A stretch of 64,000 nt of DNA from Iris pallida (GCA_029216955.1 JANAVB010016207.1:1-64000), one strand, 5' to 3'; numbered from the stretch's first letter, positions 44,967 through 55,735 are shown. The notes: a model not told the origin generated them from the sequence alone. Translations and numbers: made by a program.

Positions 44967-45858
44967 TCAGAAGAGATAGGAATGTATCCAGCATTGGGAT
45001 ACGATTCCTAGTCCTGCCGTGAAAGGAACTCTACTACCCAATTTCTCGGGATAGAGTTGACTCCACCATCCAACGTTCCGTGTATAAAGGCTCTTCCTAC
45101 CATCTGAAGAAGACCCTTTTATCCCACGAAAAGTTCTGAGTTGTCTAGTTTGCGCGTCAAAAGCACATGAGCTCCCTGATGTTGATGTCAGAAGAATGCT
45201 CCTCACAGCATCCAAGTCGCCAATACCGGTTCTGGAAAAGTTCTTCAGCCAAGCTTCTGCAGAAAACAACAGAGAAAATTTTTCAACAGAAGTATCATCA
45301 GCCACTTACTGGTCAATTAAAGACTGATGCTCGTGCACCTTATTCAACAAGGCATTTTTACGCCCGTGATTCATGCATCTTATCTACAAGGCTTTACGCC
45401 AGTGTTTCATATGCACCTTATTCAACAAGGCTTTTTACGCCCGTGATTCATGTGCATCTTATCTACAAGGCTTTACGCTAGTGTTTCATGTGCACTTTAT
45501 TCAACAAGGCTTTTTTACGCCCGTGTTTTATGTGCATCTTATCTAAAAGGCTTTGCGCCTGTATTTTATGCGCTCCATATCTGTCAAAGATTTGCGCTCA
45601 TTTTCAATAGGCATGCCTTATCTATTAAAGATAGACATCTGTTTTCAACAAAAATCTCAAAGGAAGACAATTGTTTTATGAATCAAACTTACCATCAAGG
45701 TCAGATGGTTTGGCTTTAAGAGTGGTTGAATCAACGTCTGATGATCGAGCGTACAGAGGAACGACATCGAAAAGCATCGTCATTATCAATCTCTTGTTGG
45801 AGAATGAAATCTTGCAAATAGCTATCTTCGGAGAAAAAGAATGAGAATGAGAATGCAT
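44967..45858 (-). CDS. Antisense gene 2 of element D, probably spliced
   Basis: Exon 1 runs 45858 to 45693 and ends at the strong donor GTAAGT (45692-45687). Exon 2 starts at 45256 after a pyrimidine-rich tract and TGCAG (acceptor AG at 45258-45257) and runs to the stop at 44967. Exon 1 ends after one base of a codon and exon 2 supplies two, so joining keeps the 112-codon downstream frame open. The 436-nt intron contains the tandem repeats 45339-45600. A TATA box (45878-45889) lies only 20 nt before the first ATG, so the Met codons near residues 26-28 (45783, 45777) are likelier starts. The protein is Ser-rich; no family recognised. Confidence 0.62.
45339..45600. repeat. Tandem repeat, about 40-bp units paired into about 80 bp
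   Basis: TTATTCAACAAGGC..TTTTACGCCC alternates with TTATCTACAAGGCTTTACGCC, starting near 45339, 45418 and 45498, about 6-7 half-units. Each half-unit carries the TTTACGC motif. It lies within the predicted intron of antisense gene 2. Confidence 0.88.
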
Positions 45859-45877
45859 AAAACATTCTTTAACTCAG

Positions 45878-45889
45878 CTATTTATAAAG
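45878..45889 (-). promoter_or_regulatory. TATA box of antisense gene 2
   Basis: CTTTATAAATAG on the minus strand, upstream of exon 1. Confidence 0.68.
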
Positions 45890-46158
45890 GGTCGAAGAAA
45901 CGGTTGGCGTGAGTTTATTTCGGAAAAGATCCTAATAAAAGGAGCTCGTGACCACAGGATAGTTGCCACGTGTTGATTTGTTTCTCTTGGGAATGAACAA
46001 CCATAGATACAGTAAAAAAAGACGTGGAACAATTCTACATACCAATGCACTACACGAATAAAGATGAAATCAATACTAAGATTTTATTTTTATAAAAAAG
46101 GGGGAGTAGGCCCCCACAGATAAGTTGAAGTGTTAAGACACTTCTACATAAAACATTA

Positions 46159-46425
46159 CTATTTCTTCTCTCCTTCGTTGGGCTGACGAAGGGAGGCACC
46201 TAATTCGTGCATGTTGTGGATCCCGGAACGACGCATCAGATTGAGGAATGCTTCTGTATCACCTGATCCTTCGTACGCAGTTGAGGGACCACCATTTATA
46301 CGAGCGAAGATCGCTGGAGTCAGTCCAAAGCACTCTATAAAGTTACGTGCTCGCTCGATCTTCGCCTCTATGTCAATCCTAGAGCTCGGAGCCTTTTCTT
46401 TGTCCGTCTCTTTTTTTGGTGCCAT
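46159..46425 (-). CDS. Antisense ORF 3 of element D, 88 codons
   Basis: ATG at 46425, stop at 46159, opposite to gag-pol. Protein: lysine-rich start MAPKKETDKEKAPSS, then ARNFIECFGLTPAIFARING, then SGDTEAFLNLMRRSGIHNM. A TATA box (46466-46477) lies about 42 nt before the ATG. A homologue is encoded in H at 63824-64000 (AMNFLDCFGLNPTVFNRSSG) at the same place relative to LTR and polypurine tract, so the ORF has been kept across element subfamilies. Function unknown; no domain recognised. Confidence 0.75.
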   Translation of the reverse strand: MAPKKETDKEKAPSSRIDIEAKIERARNFIECFGLTPAIFARINGGPSTAYEGSGDTEAFLNLMRRSGIHNMHELGASLRQPNEGEKK

Positions 46426-46465
46426 GACAGTATGAGGATGAAAAGTGAGAATGAAGAACTTCTTC

Positions 46466-46477
46466 TTATATATACAA
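46466..46477 (-). promoter_or_regulatory. TATA box of antisense ORF 3
   Basis: TTGTATATATAA on the minus strand. The flanking 30 bases are conserved in H near 63750-63790. Confidence 0.68.
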
Positions 46478-46649
46478 TTAAATCAACTCTTCATATTCCT
46501 TATGGGAAATTGATCATTATTAATGCAACTCGGGGAGATGAAGAGGCGTTCGGATGTTTTCAAGAGAAAATTCATTATGACGGTTGAGTATTGACCGGCA
46601 CCATTTTTCATGTTCAAAGTATTTTGAAATTCTTGTAGTCTTTTCCAAA

Positions 46650-46673
46650 TTCCGAAAACTTTGAAGGGGTTCT
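46650..46673 (+). other. Polypurine tract of D
   Basis: AAAACTTTGAAGGGGTTCT directly before TGTAGGAGCG. The same context on the minus strand of H (AAAACTTTGAAGGGAGTCT) precedes its LTR. Confidence 0.82.
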
Positions 46674-47770
46674 TGTAGGAGCGTAGAAAAATGTGTGCTT
46701 CATAGACTGAGTCAAAGAGATAGAGTATTCTACTCAAAATGATCTATTTTACGCCAAGGACAGACTAATCACTTTACGCCAAGGTCAAGCCAGTTGTTTT
46801 ACGCCAGAGATAAGCTAACCACTTTACGCTGGACAAAGCTGTCAAGTCAAGCATTTGATGCAAAGACTGACATGAAGATTTACTGATAGCGTACAACACA
46901 GAATTCGAAGGGCTTTATTTTACACAGAGACCAATGTTGTCGTTTAGTATGTGAATTGAGCTATTTTACGCTCACAATATGACTTCTTTTACGCATGGAG
47001 ACTATATGAGTTTTTACGCTCAAAAGTTGACGTGTGCATAAAGTTTATTTGGGCTATGTTTTACGCTCAAGGCTATTTTTAGCCACTTTACGCGGGAAGT
47101 CCATATCAGGGCTATTTTACGCCTAGTCTACTACTTTATGCTCAGAGTATATTTGGGTTGTTGTTTACGCCCTATCCTTCCTGACTACTTTGGAACGTGG
47201 TTTGCTTACATGGCTTTCATACCACACATCTCGAAGAACGTGTATACGTGCATCCTATTCTTATTGAAATAATGGGACACGTGTCAACGTATGCAGAGGA
47301 TGACTTCAGTCATGGGTGGCAGTTATTAGCGTAAAGACAGAACTTTTATTGAGTTTTATGCACAGAAGGTCAAGTCTATAAATAGATTGATTTTTCTCAA
47401 AAGACAGACAGGCACACAGACAGAGAGAGAGAGAGACAAGAAGAGAATACATAGAGATCAGAACCCAGAGATTTTGATTCTCCGGAGCATTCTTCTTCAA
47501 CTTTTCTTCCAGAACAGAGTGAAGCAAAGCAGAAAAGCATTCGGCCTCGCCATCAGTGCCCAAGTGCGTCGATACCTTTCGGTGACTTAGTTCTTCCGGT
47601 TGTTCATCTTCTAGCAGTGATCTTCATCATCATCGTATGGTCCAAGAAACAAAGTGATCGACTTCAGATCAGACTTCCATAGCAATATTTCCCAGAACAA
47701 TTTGTACAATTTGTACTTTTTCTCGTTTTATTTTCAAAAGCCAATTTCAGGCCTTTTGTTAAGTGAAACA
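46674..47770 (+). repeat. 3' LTR of element D
   Basis: Matches 33665-34743 throughout, with a few substitutions and small indels (for example extra bases near 46813 and 46935). Keeps the TTTACGC motifs and the TATA box (47376-47385). Ends AAGTGAAACA before ATTAA. No gene. Confidence 0.92.
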
Positions 47771-47775
47771 ATTAA
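47771..47775. repeat. Target site duplication of element D, right copy (ATTAA)
   Basis: Pairs with 33660-33664; the sequence beyond belongs to element E. Confidence 0.9.
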
Positions 47776-49400
47776 TGTAAAGGATTTTGTGGGGCCCATG
47801 ATAAGTAGAAGGAAGCGGCTGTCGGCAGAGTATACACAGGTCGGTATACCGACGGTATTCCGGTATGTACCGTCAGTATCGGTAACAGAGATTTTAACTT
47901 GGTGGTTCAAAGTTTAGAATGCCTAATTCTTGGTAGAGAAAGAAAAAAATGATCCTCGGACAGAGGCTTAGTGAAGATGTCCGCGAGTTGGTAGGTAGTG
48001 TCAATAAACTCAAGATGGATATCCCCTTTTTGTTGGTGGTCTCTTAGAAAGTGATGTATAATCTCAATTGTTTCGTGCGTGAGTGACAAATATGATTTTT
48101 AGTGAATTATTGGAGCTAATATTGTCACATTTGATGTATATGCCTTGTGAAGAAATGCCATAGTCAATAAGTATTTGTGTCATCCAAAAGATTTGTGCAC
48201 AACAACATCCAGCCGCAATATATTCTGCCTCATTTGTGGGAAGGTCAACCGAGTTTTGTTTCTTACTAAAGCATGAATCCAAGAATTTCCTAAGGAATTG
48301 GCATGTTCCGCTAGTGCTTTTTCGATCAATCTTGCAACCAGCAAAATCTGCATCTGAGTAGCCGATAAGCTCAAAGGATGGATATTTTGGATACCAAAGT
48401 CCCATGTTAATGGTGCCTTTGAGGTACCAAAAAATGCGCTTAACAACACATAAATGTGATTCTTTAGGATTTGCTTGGTATCGTGTACATAAGCGAACAC
48501 TAAACATGATGTCTGGGACAACTAGCAGTTAAATAAAGTAAGCTACCGATCATACCTCGATACTTACAAATGTCGATCGATACACTATTTTTATTTTGAT
48601 CAAGCTTAGTTATTGTGGCCATAGGAGTTTCCATTGATTTGGATCTAGTTCAAAGCGCTTAAGAAAGATCCTTGGTGTATTTGGCTTGATTGATGAATAT
48701 GCCTTATGGTCCTTGCTTGATTTGTAAACCAAGGAAGAATGATAATTCTCCCATCATGCTCATTTTAAACTAATCCTGCATAACTATGGCAAACTCTAGA
48801 CATAGTGTCTTGTTAGTGGAACCAAAAATGATGTTATCAACATAAATTTGAACTAATAGGAGTGGGCCATTGTGAGTTTTAATAAATAATGCGGTGTCAA
48901 CTTTGCCCTCGGAGAAGTTGTAAGAAATAAAAAAGGAGCTAAGACACTCATACCAAGCACGAGGAGCTTGCTTGAAGCCATAGAGAGCTTTGTGTAGTTT
49001 GAAAACATGATAAGAAAATTAAAAATCTTTAAAGCCAGGAGGTTGCTTGAGACACACCTCTTCTTTAATAGCACCATTCAAAAGGCACTTTTGACATCCA
49101 TTTGAAAAAGTTCAAAATTATTGAAACAAGCAAAGGCACAAAGCATTCGGATGGATTCAAAACGAGCAACCGGAGCATAGGTTTCTTCGTAGTCAATGCC
49201 TTCCTCTTGGTTATAGCCTTGAGCAACCAATCGGGCTTTGTTACGAATGATGATTCCATCCTCATTAAGCTTATTTCGAAACACCCATTTTGTTCCAATA
49301 ATAGGATAGTTGTGGGGCTTAGGAACGAGTTCCCAAACGTTGTTTCTCTCAAATTAATTAAGCTCTTCTTGCATCGCAATCATCCAAAATTCATCGTTAA
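47776..49400 (-). pseudogene. pol: Element E reverse transcriptase and RNase H (SIRE-like copia), broken
   Basis: Read right to left. RT: NKARLVAQGYNQEEGIDYEE, TYAPVARFESIRMLCAFACF, LFQMDVKSAF (49284-49078), ALYGFKQAPRAWYE (near 49000) and the active site IYVDN at 48844-48833, where the second Asp of YVDD is Asn. RNase H: CTRYQANPKESHLCVVKRI, ELIGYSDADFAGCKIDRKST, TNEAEYIAAGCCCAQIFWM, then HHFLRDHQQKGDIHLEFID and QLADIFTKPLSEDHF (48507-47907). Frameshifts and stops separate the segments. Pol ends near 47905. Element D was inserted about 130 bp downstream of it. Confidence 0.88.
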
Positions 49401-50940
49401 AAATATTATGAATATTTTTAGGCTCTATTTGAGAAATAAAAGCCATATTCGCAAAATGATCTCGTATATAGGATCTAGTGCTAACTCATGAGGAAGGGTC
49501 ACCAATGACAAGTTCCTTGGGATGATGGGGGACAAATCTCTATTTTTTGGGGAGATCCCCTTGAGGAGTCTCTATAGTTGAAGAATCTTCAGGTGAAGTA
49601 ATCTCAACTTCATTACTAGATGAAGGAGCACTTGTATCTCCAAGAGAAGTATTTTCTAAACCAAAAGAGATGTCATCAACATCATTCAAGAAGTAGATGT
49701 GGAAGTGTTAAGTTCGTTAAAAGAGACATTGATTGACTCTTTGACTACAAGACTCCTTTTGTTAAAGACACGAAATCCTTTACTATGTATAGAATATCAA
49801 AGGAAGATACCTTCATAGGCTTTTTTTTTCAAATTTGCCTAGGTTATCTTTGGTGTTCAAAATATTTTCATCCAAAAACTTTAAAATATTCAATAGAGGG
49901 AATTTTGTCAAACCAAAACTCATAAGGAGTTTTCCTAGAAATTGGTTAAATCAAGACTGTATTTATACATAATATGCCGTGTTAGCGGCTTTCTCCCAAA
50001 AGTATTGGAGGAGCTTGTATTGGTTTAACATGACCCTGGCCATATCGTCGATGGTTCTATTATTTCTTTCCATAAAAACATTTTATTGTGGAGTTCTAGG
50101 ACAAGCAAAGTCATGACCAAAACCATTTTTAATATGATTTTTTTTTGAAATCGGCATTGTCAAATTCACCACCATGATCACTTCTAATTCTGTTGATCAT
50201 AATGCCTTTCTCATTTTGAACACGTTTGCAAAAGCCACAAATTCACTAAAAGTATCACTTTTATTTGCAAGAAAAATAACCCAAATAAAGCTTGAAAAAT
50301 AATCCACTAAAACAAAAGTATAGTGTTTCCCACTAAGACTATAGCTAATCTACTAGGACCTAATAGATCCATATGAATAAGTTAGAGAGGTCTAGTAGTG
50401 CTTACCGAGTTGATGGATTTGAAAGAGAATTTTATTAACTTACTCTTCTCGCATTCTTCTCATATCATGTCTTTCTTGAATGGAATGCTTGTGAGTCATC
50501 TAACTAGCTTCTTGGTGGCCAGTCGGGAGATGGTGTCCATGTTGGCGTGTCCAAGTCTCATGTGCCAAAGCCAACTCTCATCATTCTTTACTACAAAGCA
50601 TCTGTCATTGTTAGTACTTTCAACAAGATAAAGAACAAAAATATAATTTTCTCTAATACCTACATAAAAAGTAGAGCCATTTGTGCTATCATAGATGAAG
50701 CACTTGCGTTTAACAAAGTTAGCACCATATTCATTATCCGTGAGATGGCTAATGCTAAAGAGATCGTGCTTAAGATTTGTAACAAGACAAACATTTTTAA
50801 TGCAAGGATAAGGAGGGGAGACGATATTACCACGTCCGATGATGTAGCCCTTTAAATTATTATTGAAGGATACATGTCCTTCCTTCTTCATCGATAGCAT
50901 TACAAAAAGTGAAGCATCATCGGTCATTGTTCTACATCAC
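49401..50940 (-). pseudogene. pol: Element E protease end and integrase (SIRE-like copia), broken
   Basis: Starts abruptly near 50940 inside the protease region: CRTMTDDASLF stands where copia elements have SGCSRHMTGD. Then SMKKEGHVSFNNNLKG, NVCLVTNLKHDLFSISHL, and the integrase zinc-finger segment WLWHMRLGHANMDTISRLAT (50927-50496). The core is eroded: IHMDLLGPS near 50375-50350 marks the first Asp, and the rest is scattered over frames down to 49400. Gag is absent, so E lost its 5' part at or near 50940. Confidence 0.82.
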
Positions 50941-51240
50941 TTTACGAGCTCTTGAGAGTGGACTTCTATGAAGACTGCGAACGAGAATGCAAGGAGGAAC
51001 TCCTGAATGAGAATCCCTGATCACACTTTGTTTTTGATCTGGGTTGTGATGGGGGAGGATTGCTTTTCTTACTCCGTTGACGATCTGACTGTGAGGGAGG
51101 GTTGTCGGGATTAGTTTCACTGATTAAGGGAAAACGATAAGAACTCTCCCTGACTTGCTCGGGAACTTCTTGAGGAATTCAAGAACCAGGGGGCTTTAGA
51201 GGAGGAGAGCTCCTCATATTTATAGTATAGTGGCACCACG
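50941..51240 (-). other. Unassigned promoter/leader-like sequence, minus strand
   Basis: On the minus strand, TACTATAAATATG (51227-51215) is followed by a pyrimidine-rich leader-like stretch. It looks like part of an LTR from another minus-strand element, but no partner copy is in the window. No gene. Confidence 0.35.
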
Positions 51241-52155
51241 ACCACATACGCCTATAAGAGCCAGGCGCATGTACTTCTAACTGCCATGTGGCACCCAAAA
51301 GTGGGACATTACATGTTTTTGTGGTGTATACATATGCTAGTCCTATACGTATTTTGGGACTGGGGCGTTAAATATTTTTGTGGTGGCCCATACAGGTCGA
51401 GTTAGCCGTTCGATTACGTTACTGTACCGAGCGGGCCTGCGACCTGATTAAACCCCTAGGAATCTCAATCCACAACTGCCTTGACAAAACTTTTAGAAAT
51501 TTTTCTACTGTCCTTGAACTTCATATTTACTCTCGATTACTCTTCCTTTGCTTTCTCGTATCGTTGCTTCTCGTCCCTACCTATTTTGGAGTGACGAATA
51601 ATCGTGTTATATGGAATTAATCAAAAAAATGGCTATAGTGTAAGTTAGTTTGCTTATTGTATTATGATTACTTGATAGATAAGGGTGATTAGAGATACCA
51701 TATTCCATAGGGAATCATGTGCTTGATAAGATAGTTTGACCAAAGGTGGGTAGACGTTCTAGAAATAGCTAAAAGATCATACTAGGTTACATCCTTCATA
51801 TTAGTCGCTTGATTAAGAATAGAGTGGTAGTTTTAGTGTAGAGACAGATCCTCTATAAGAAGAATATAGACATAGTCTAAACCAACCCATTTACTATTAT
51901 GTCTTATCATTTGTACAATTAGGATTAGGCAGAATGATAGGTATCACTTACCTTGGTAAGGAAAAAAAGAGAGACTTTACGATAAATATGTTGCAAAACC
52001 AAACTGTTTAGGATCAATTATTACGTGGGTTATTAGGAGACACCGTAGTGACCTAGCGTATCCCTTGAACTATTCTTAGTTATGCTAGCACGGTTCTACG
52101 TTGGTGAGCCTTATTTTAATTTCGAGGACAAAATTCTTTTAAGGTAGGTAGATTA
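51241..52155 (+). mobile_element. Element G: LTR end and coding-free internal region of a chromovirus
   Basis: 51345-51372 (CTGGGGCGTTAAA) is a worn copy of the GGGGCGTGACA LTR end of C. A primer site follows at 51381. The next 740 bases hold no coding sequence, then CGAGGACAAAATTC and AAGGTAGGTAGAT (52123-52155), the chromovirus polypurine tract. Primer site and tract separated by noncoding DNA is the plan of a non-autonomous derivative, or of an element with gag-pol deleted. Confidence 0.65.
51381..51398 (+). other. Primer binding site of G (tRNA-Ile type, one change)
   Basis: TGGTGGCCCATACAGGTC, one base different from A, B and C, 8 nt after the worn LTR end. Confidence 0.7.
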
Positions 52156-53344
52156 TGAGGACCCTAATTTTTGGCAATTATTTTTTATTTATTTTATAGT
52201 ATTTCTATTTATTAGGTTATATTGTATATTTAATTAGGATTATATATGCACTTTTTTGTGTCTTTGATTTTTGGAGCACAAGACATGCCCATCTCTCGAA
52301 ATACCCTTCATGATTTTTGTAGTAGATAGGATGACCTTCAATTTGATATATCATGTCCCATCCAAACTTGTCCCCTAGCATTCTTTTGACTTCGCACAAC
52401 ATTGGGTCAATTTAGGCCATTTGATTATTTACCATAATTCTAGACCTAACTTCCAACTTGAGTTCATGACATTGATCAAAACCATTTGACCTAATATATA
52501 ATTTTGATCTATTTTGAGCCTACAACACACATGCCAAGGGTGTGCCACTTAATCGAGTTCCCATGTGCTATTTATTTACGAATGGCACAAGAGACTCATT
52601 CGTTGACTTTTTCGAGTTTGGTTTGACTAGAAAATGTACTTGGATCCTAACGTGACCAACCCCACTTGATAGAGCCATGTTAGGTTGCTATGACTTAGTA
52701 GAATTATTTTAAATTTATTTTGGAATGTTACACATCCAAATAGATTTAAATACCATTTTGTGTATATATGATTATATTTATAATAGTCTAATACTATATA
52801 TATAAATATGGTCTTAGTCATGGTTGAGTTTGGATATGCAAGATGACTAGAAAGCATGGCTTGCCTAGTGTAGTCGGGTGCTTTAACTAACATACTAGCC
52901 ATTTTAGGAATGCTGTGGTGATATTTTGGTCTTTTGCATGTTAACAATTCAAATTATGGTACAAGTCATATTTTTATTTAATTAATTAGTTAATAAAGCC
53001 TTTATGACTTTTTAGGAGACCCGGTTGCACCAAACCTTCCCAAACCTCTCCCAAGCGAAATCCAAACCTATGTAGGCATGTTGGGCATTAAAATAAATTA
53101 ATAACCATATATATATATAATATTTATTCAGATTTGGATTGCACTTATATATAAAAATCTAGTTAGTTCTATATTAGAAAATATTTATTTAAATCCTCAA
53201 TTATTCAATTAGTCAACTCATCAAATAACCAAACAAACTAAGTGGACCCCACCCTATAATATTCGGCCAAGCATTCCCCCTTGGCCGAACATTCCAAGAG
53301 AAATAGGATTCTAATTCCTATACATACATGAAACCCATAAAAGC

Positions 53345-53434
<90 letters not shown>

Positions 53435-53996
53435 TATATATATAAACTTATACCCAAACCCTAACTTAATTTTTCCTTCTTTTACCTTCTTGGCCGACCA
53501 CTCCCCTACTTCCCCCTCATATTCGGCAGTACCTCTCCCTATAAAACTCATCATCTTCATCCCCTCCATTGCACATCTCTCCATCCTTCACAAAAACTTA
53601 TCTCCTCCACCATACATCTACCCAACCACTCAAAACGAACCCTGAAAACTCCATCTTCCCTATCCAACCATCAAGAGCCATTGCCAACCCCTCTAAACTC
53701 ATCAAGTCCGGATTAGCAAGCAAGGATAGCAAAAAAGGTTGGAACTTCGGCAAGGAGAAGTCTTCACAACCTCTCTAGCAAGGACTTTTGGTAAGAAACC
53801 CTATTTCTTCTATCTCAAACCCTTGCTAAAATTCTGTAGAATATATGTTATTAGAAATCATATTTTGATGGCTTTTTCTATGTATAATCATCCATAAAAG
53901 TTTCATGAATTATGGTGGTAATATTCATGTTTTTGTAGGATCAAAATTAACCCCGTTGTAAAGGAACTATAACTTATTATTGGTTATTTTCAAAAC
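52156..53996 (+). repeat. 3' LTR of element G, right end missing
   Basis: Starts TGAGGACCC after the polypurine tract. It has a TATA box CCTATAAAAC (53538-53547) and a leader-like pyrimidine-rich stretch, and is cut near 53996 where SIRE-like sequence begins. A (TA)n microsatellite lies inside. No gene. Confidence 0.65.
53347..53447. repeat. (AT)n microsatellite, about 100 bp
   Basis: Almost pure AT dinucleotide with one AAT interruption near 53427. Confidence 0.97.
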
Positions 53997-54777
53997 TGAC
54001 CCGACCCGGCTTGGCTATCGTATTGATGATCGTGAGGCGCAACGTGACTATGACCCTGCGGCTGCTCGATATGATCCCAACCGATCTACTGAGACCGGTC
54101 CTTCTGGTACTGCTGGTGCTGCTGATGATGATGAGGATGATAGTTGAGGATTTATTATTCCTCGTGATAGTTCAGTGACTTTGTTATGTTTTGACTTTAT
54201 TATAGTTGGCATGTATTAGTGATAAATGCTTCTTTCAACCATTATCAGTTATGACTTTTTCAGTTTTTGTGTGTGTGATGTATGTAAATTTTTTTCCCAG
54301 TTTATGCTAGTATTTCCATTATTCCATGCATGTCTTCTATTATGGTTTATGGTTTAATATTGCTATACCATTTTGTTATTATAATAAAATAGGGGAGTAA
54401 GATTGATTAAGATTGAGTAAGATTGATTAAGATTAATAAGATTCAATAAGAATAATTAGATAAGATTCATTTAGATTTGATTCATCTTGGATACAACTTA
54501 CGATTTCTGATGATTATTTACTGTATTACTAATTTGGTTTGAAAGAATTTTTGGTTTAGACTCTACAAATATAGATTCAGCATAATAATTTATTACAGGG
54601 GAGTAATAAGACTTGATCGTACACTACGGAGGATCATTGAGCATTGTACTGTACCATTTTTGACGGACAAAAAGCTACTACCGTACCTTTCGTACTCATC
54701 AAGTCTACTTCCACTTCAAGCTGAACGTTTCCTTAAGTATCAATCGTAGTTTTGTCACATTATCAAAATGGGAGAGA
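53997..54777 (+). mobile_element. Element F0: 3' end of a SIRE-like element
   Basis: 53997-54311 matches 62311-62622 of F: the last codons of the downstream ORF (PTRLGYRIDDREA, then Asp-rich DDDEDDS and stop near 54147) and its 3' noncoding part. 54312-54777 continues to a tract GGGAGAGA and the LTR; the TAAGATTGATTAAGATT short repeats lie near 54394-54470. The left side is truncated against G. Confidence 0.8.
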
Positions 54778-55733
54778 TTTTTGGCACATTTAACCATAGT
54801 CAAACCGATTTCGATAAGTGTCTTATAACTTCAATCTCGATATGAAAAGAAACGAAGAATGCAGATTGCGTCGTCTCTGAGATTTTATTATTTATTCTGT
54901 ATTTTCTATTTATTGAGTCTAGATTATTTGTAAATCGGGATCACTGGCAATTAGAAGTTTATCCTAAACCAAACCCATCTTGATTCTTAAACCAAACCAA
55001 TTCCTGATTTGATCCTAAACTAAACCAGATCCAAAACCCAAAACTGTCCAGGAATTAGGCTAAACGAACTCGGCCAGAGTTCTACCCGAACTTGAACTGA
55101 ACTCGGTCAGCATAATTCACACCTGGTCAGAAGCTTTACCTATTCCCGTGGATCTCCAATGTTTGAATTTTTGAACGTTAGGGTACCGAGTTATGCCTGA
55201 ACTCTGTTCTAGAAAAACCTATAAATAGAGAAAAAAATTTCATTTCTAAAGACAGATTCAATCTTTATCTTCTCTATCTATTCCTAAGCTTTCTATTCCA
55301 TTCCCAAAGCTTTAATCTCTAAATCTCCAAGTCAACTCTATTCTTCTAAGTGCCGGTGGTTTTCGAGTAGGAGTTTTGAGTTGTACAAGCTTGGCGTATA
55401 AAATATTTCTTCAGAAAGGTGTTGAAGTTTGTTCGTGGGCTTCTGATAGAAACACGATGGTGGTGAAGTTGGCGTGTTCTTCGAAGCAAAACACGTGGTG
55501 TAATCTCTATTTCAAATAGTGGATTCAAACATCAGGTTAAGTACTCGAGACAGGACTAGTCCTCACAGAGGTAAACCAGTATAAATCTGCTGTCTTTGCA
55601 TATTATTTTCTCGTCCTGATTTTACTGACTTACTTGTAATTATTTTATATATGCTTAGAATTAAAATTTTTAATTGCTAAATATTCTCTGTTGTACTCTA
55701 TTCACCCCATCTAGAGGTGCCATTGTTCCTACA
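54778..55733 (+). repeat. LTR shared by F0 and F (SIRE-like)
   Basis: The left edge is placed after ATGGGAGAGA; the right edge CCTACA precedes the primer site. TATA box CTATAAATAG at 55219-55228. It is the 3' LTR of F0 and the 5' LTR of F at once. The left edge is uncertain by a few bases because no second copy is in the window. No gene. Confidence 0.75.
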
Positions 55734-55735
55734 AT

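Larger units (their letters stand above)
33665..47770 (+). mobile_element. Element D: 14.1 kb Tat/Ogre-like retrotransposon with antisense genes
   Basis: LTRs of 1079 and 1097 bp, TGTAGGAGCG to AAGTGAAACA, flanked by ATTAA. A long N-terminal ORF, gag, protease, RT, RNase H, a second RNase H and integrase are followed by about 2.9 kb holding three minus-strand ORFs before the polypurine tract. The second RNase H and the antisense ORFs are marks of the Ty3 Tat lineage. Gag-pol is one frame, with stops near 36639, 37557, 37899, 38337, 39508, 40789, 43062 and 43186 and shifts near 39015 and 42195. Confidence 0.93.

Noticed and set aside
45339..45600. Repeat array as CRISPR or satellite
   Set aside because: No unique spacers, and too short and local for a satellite; it is an internal repeat of D.
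53328..53645. ORFs of repeated Ile-Tyr residues
   Set aside because: Translation of an AT microsatellite.
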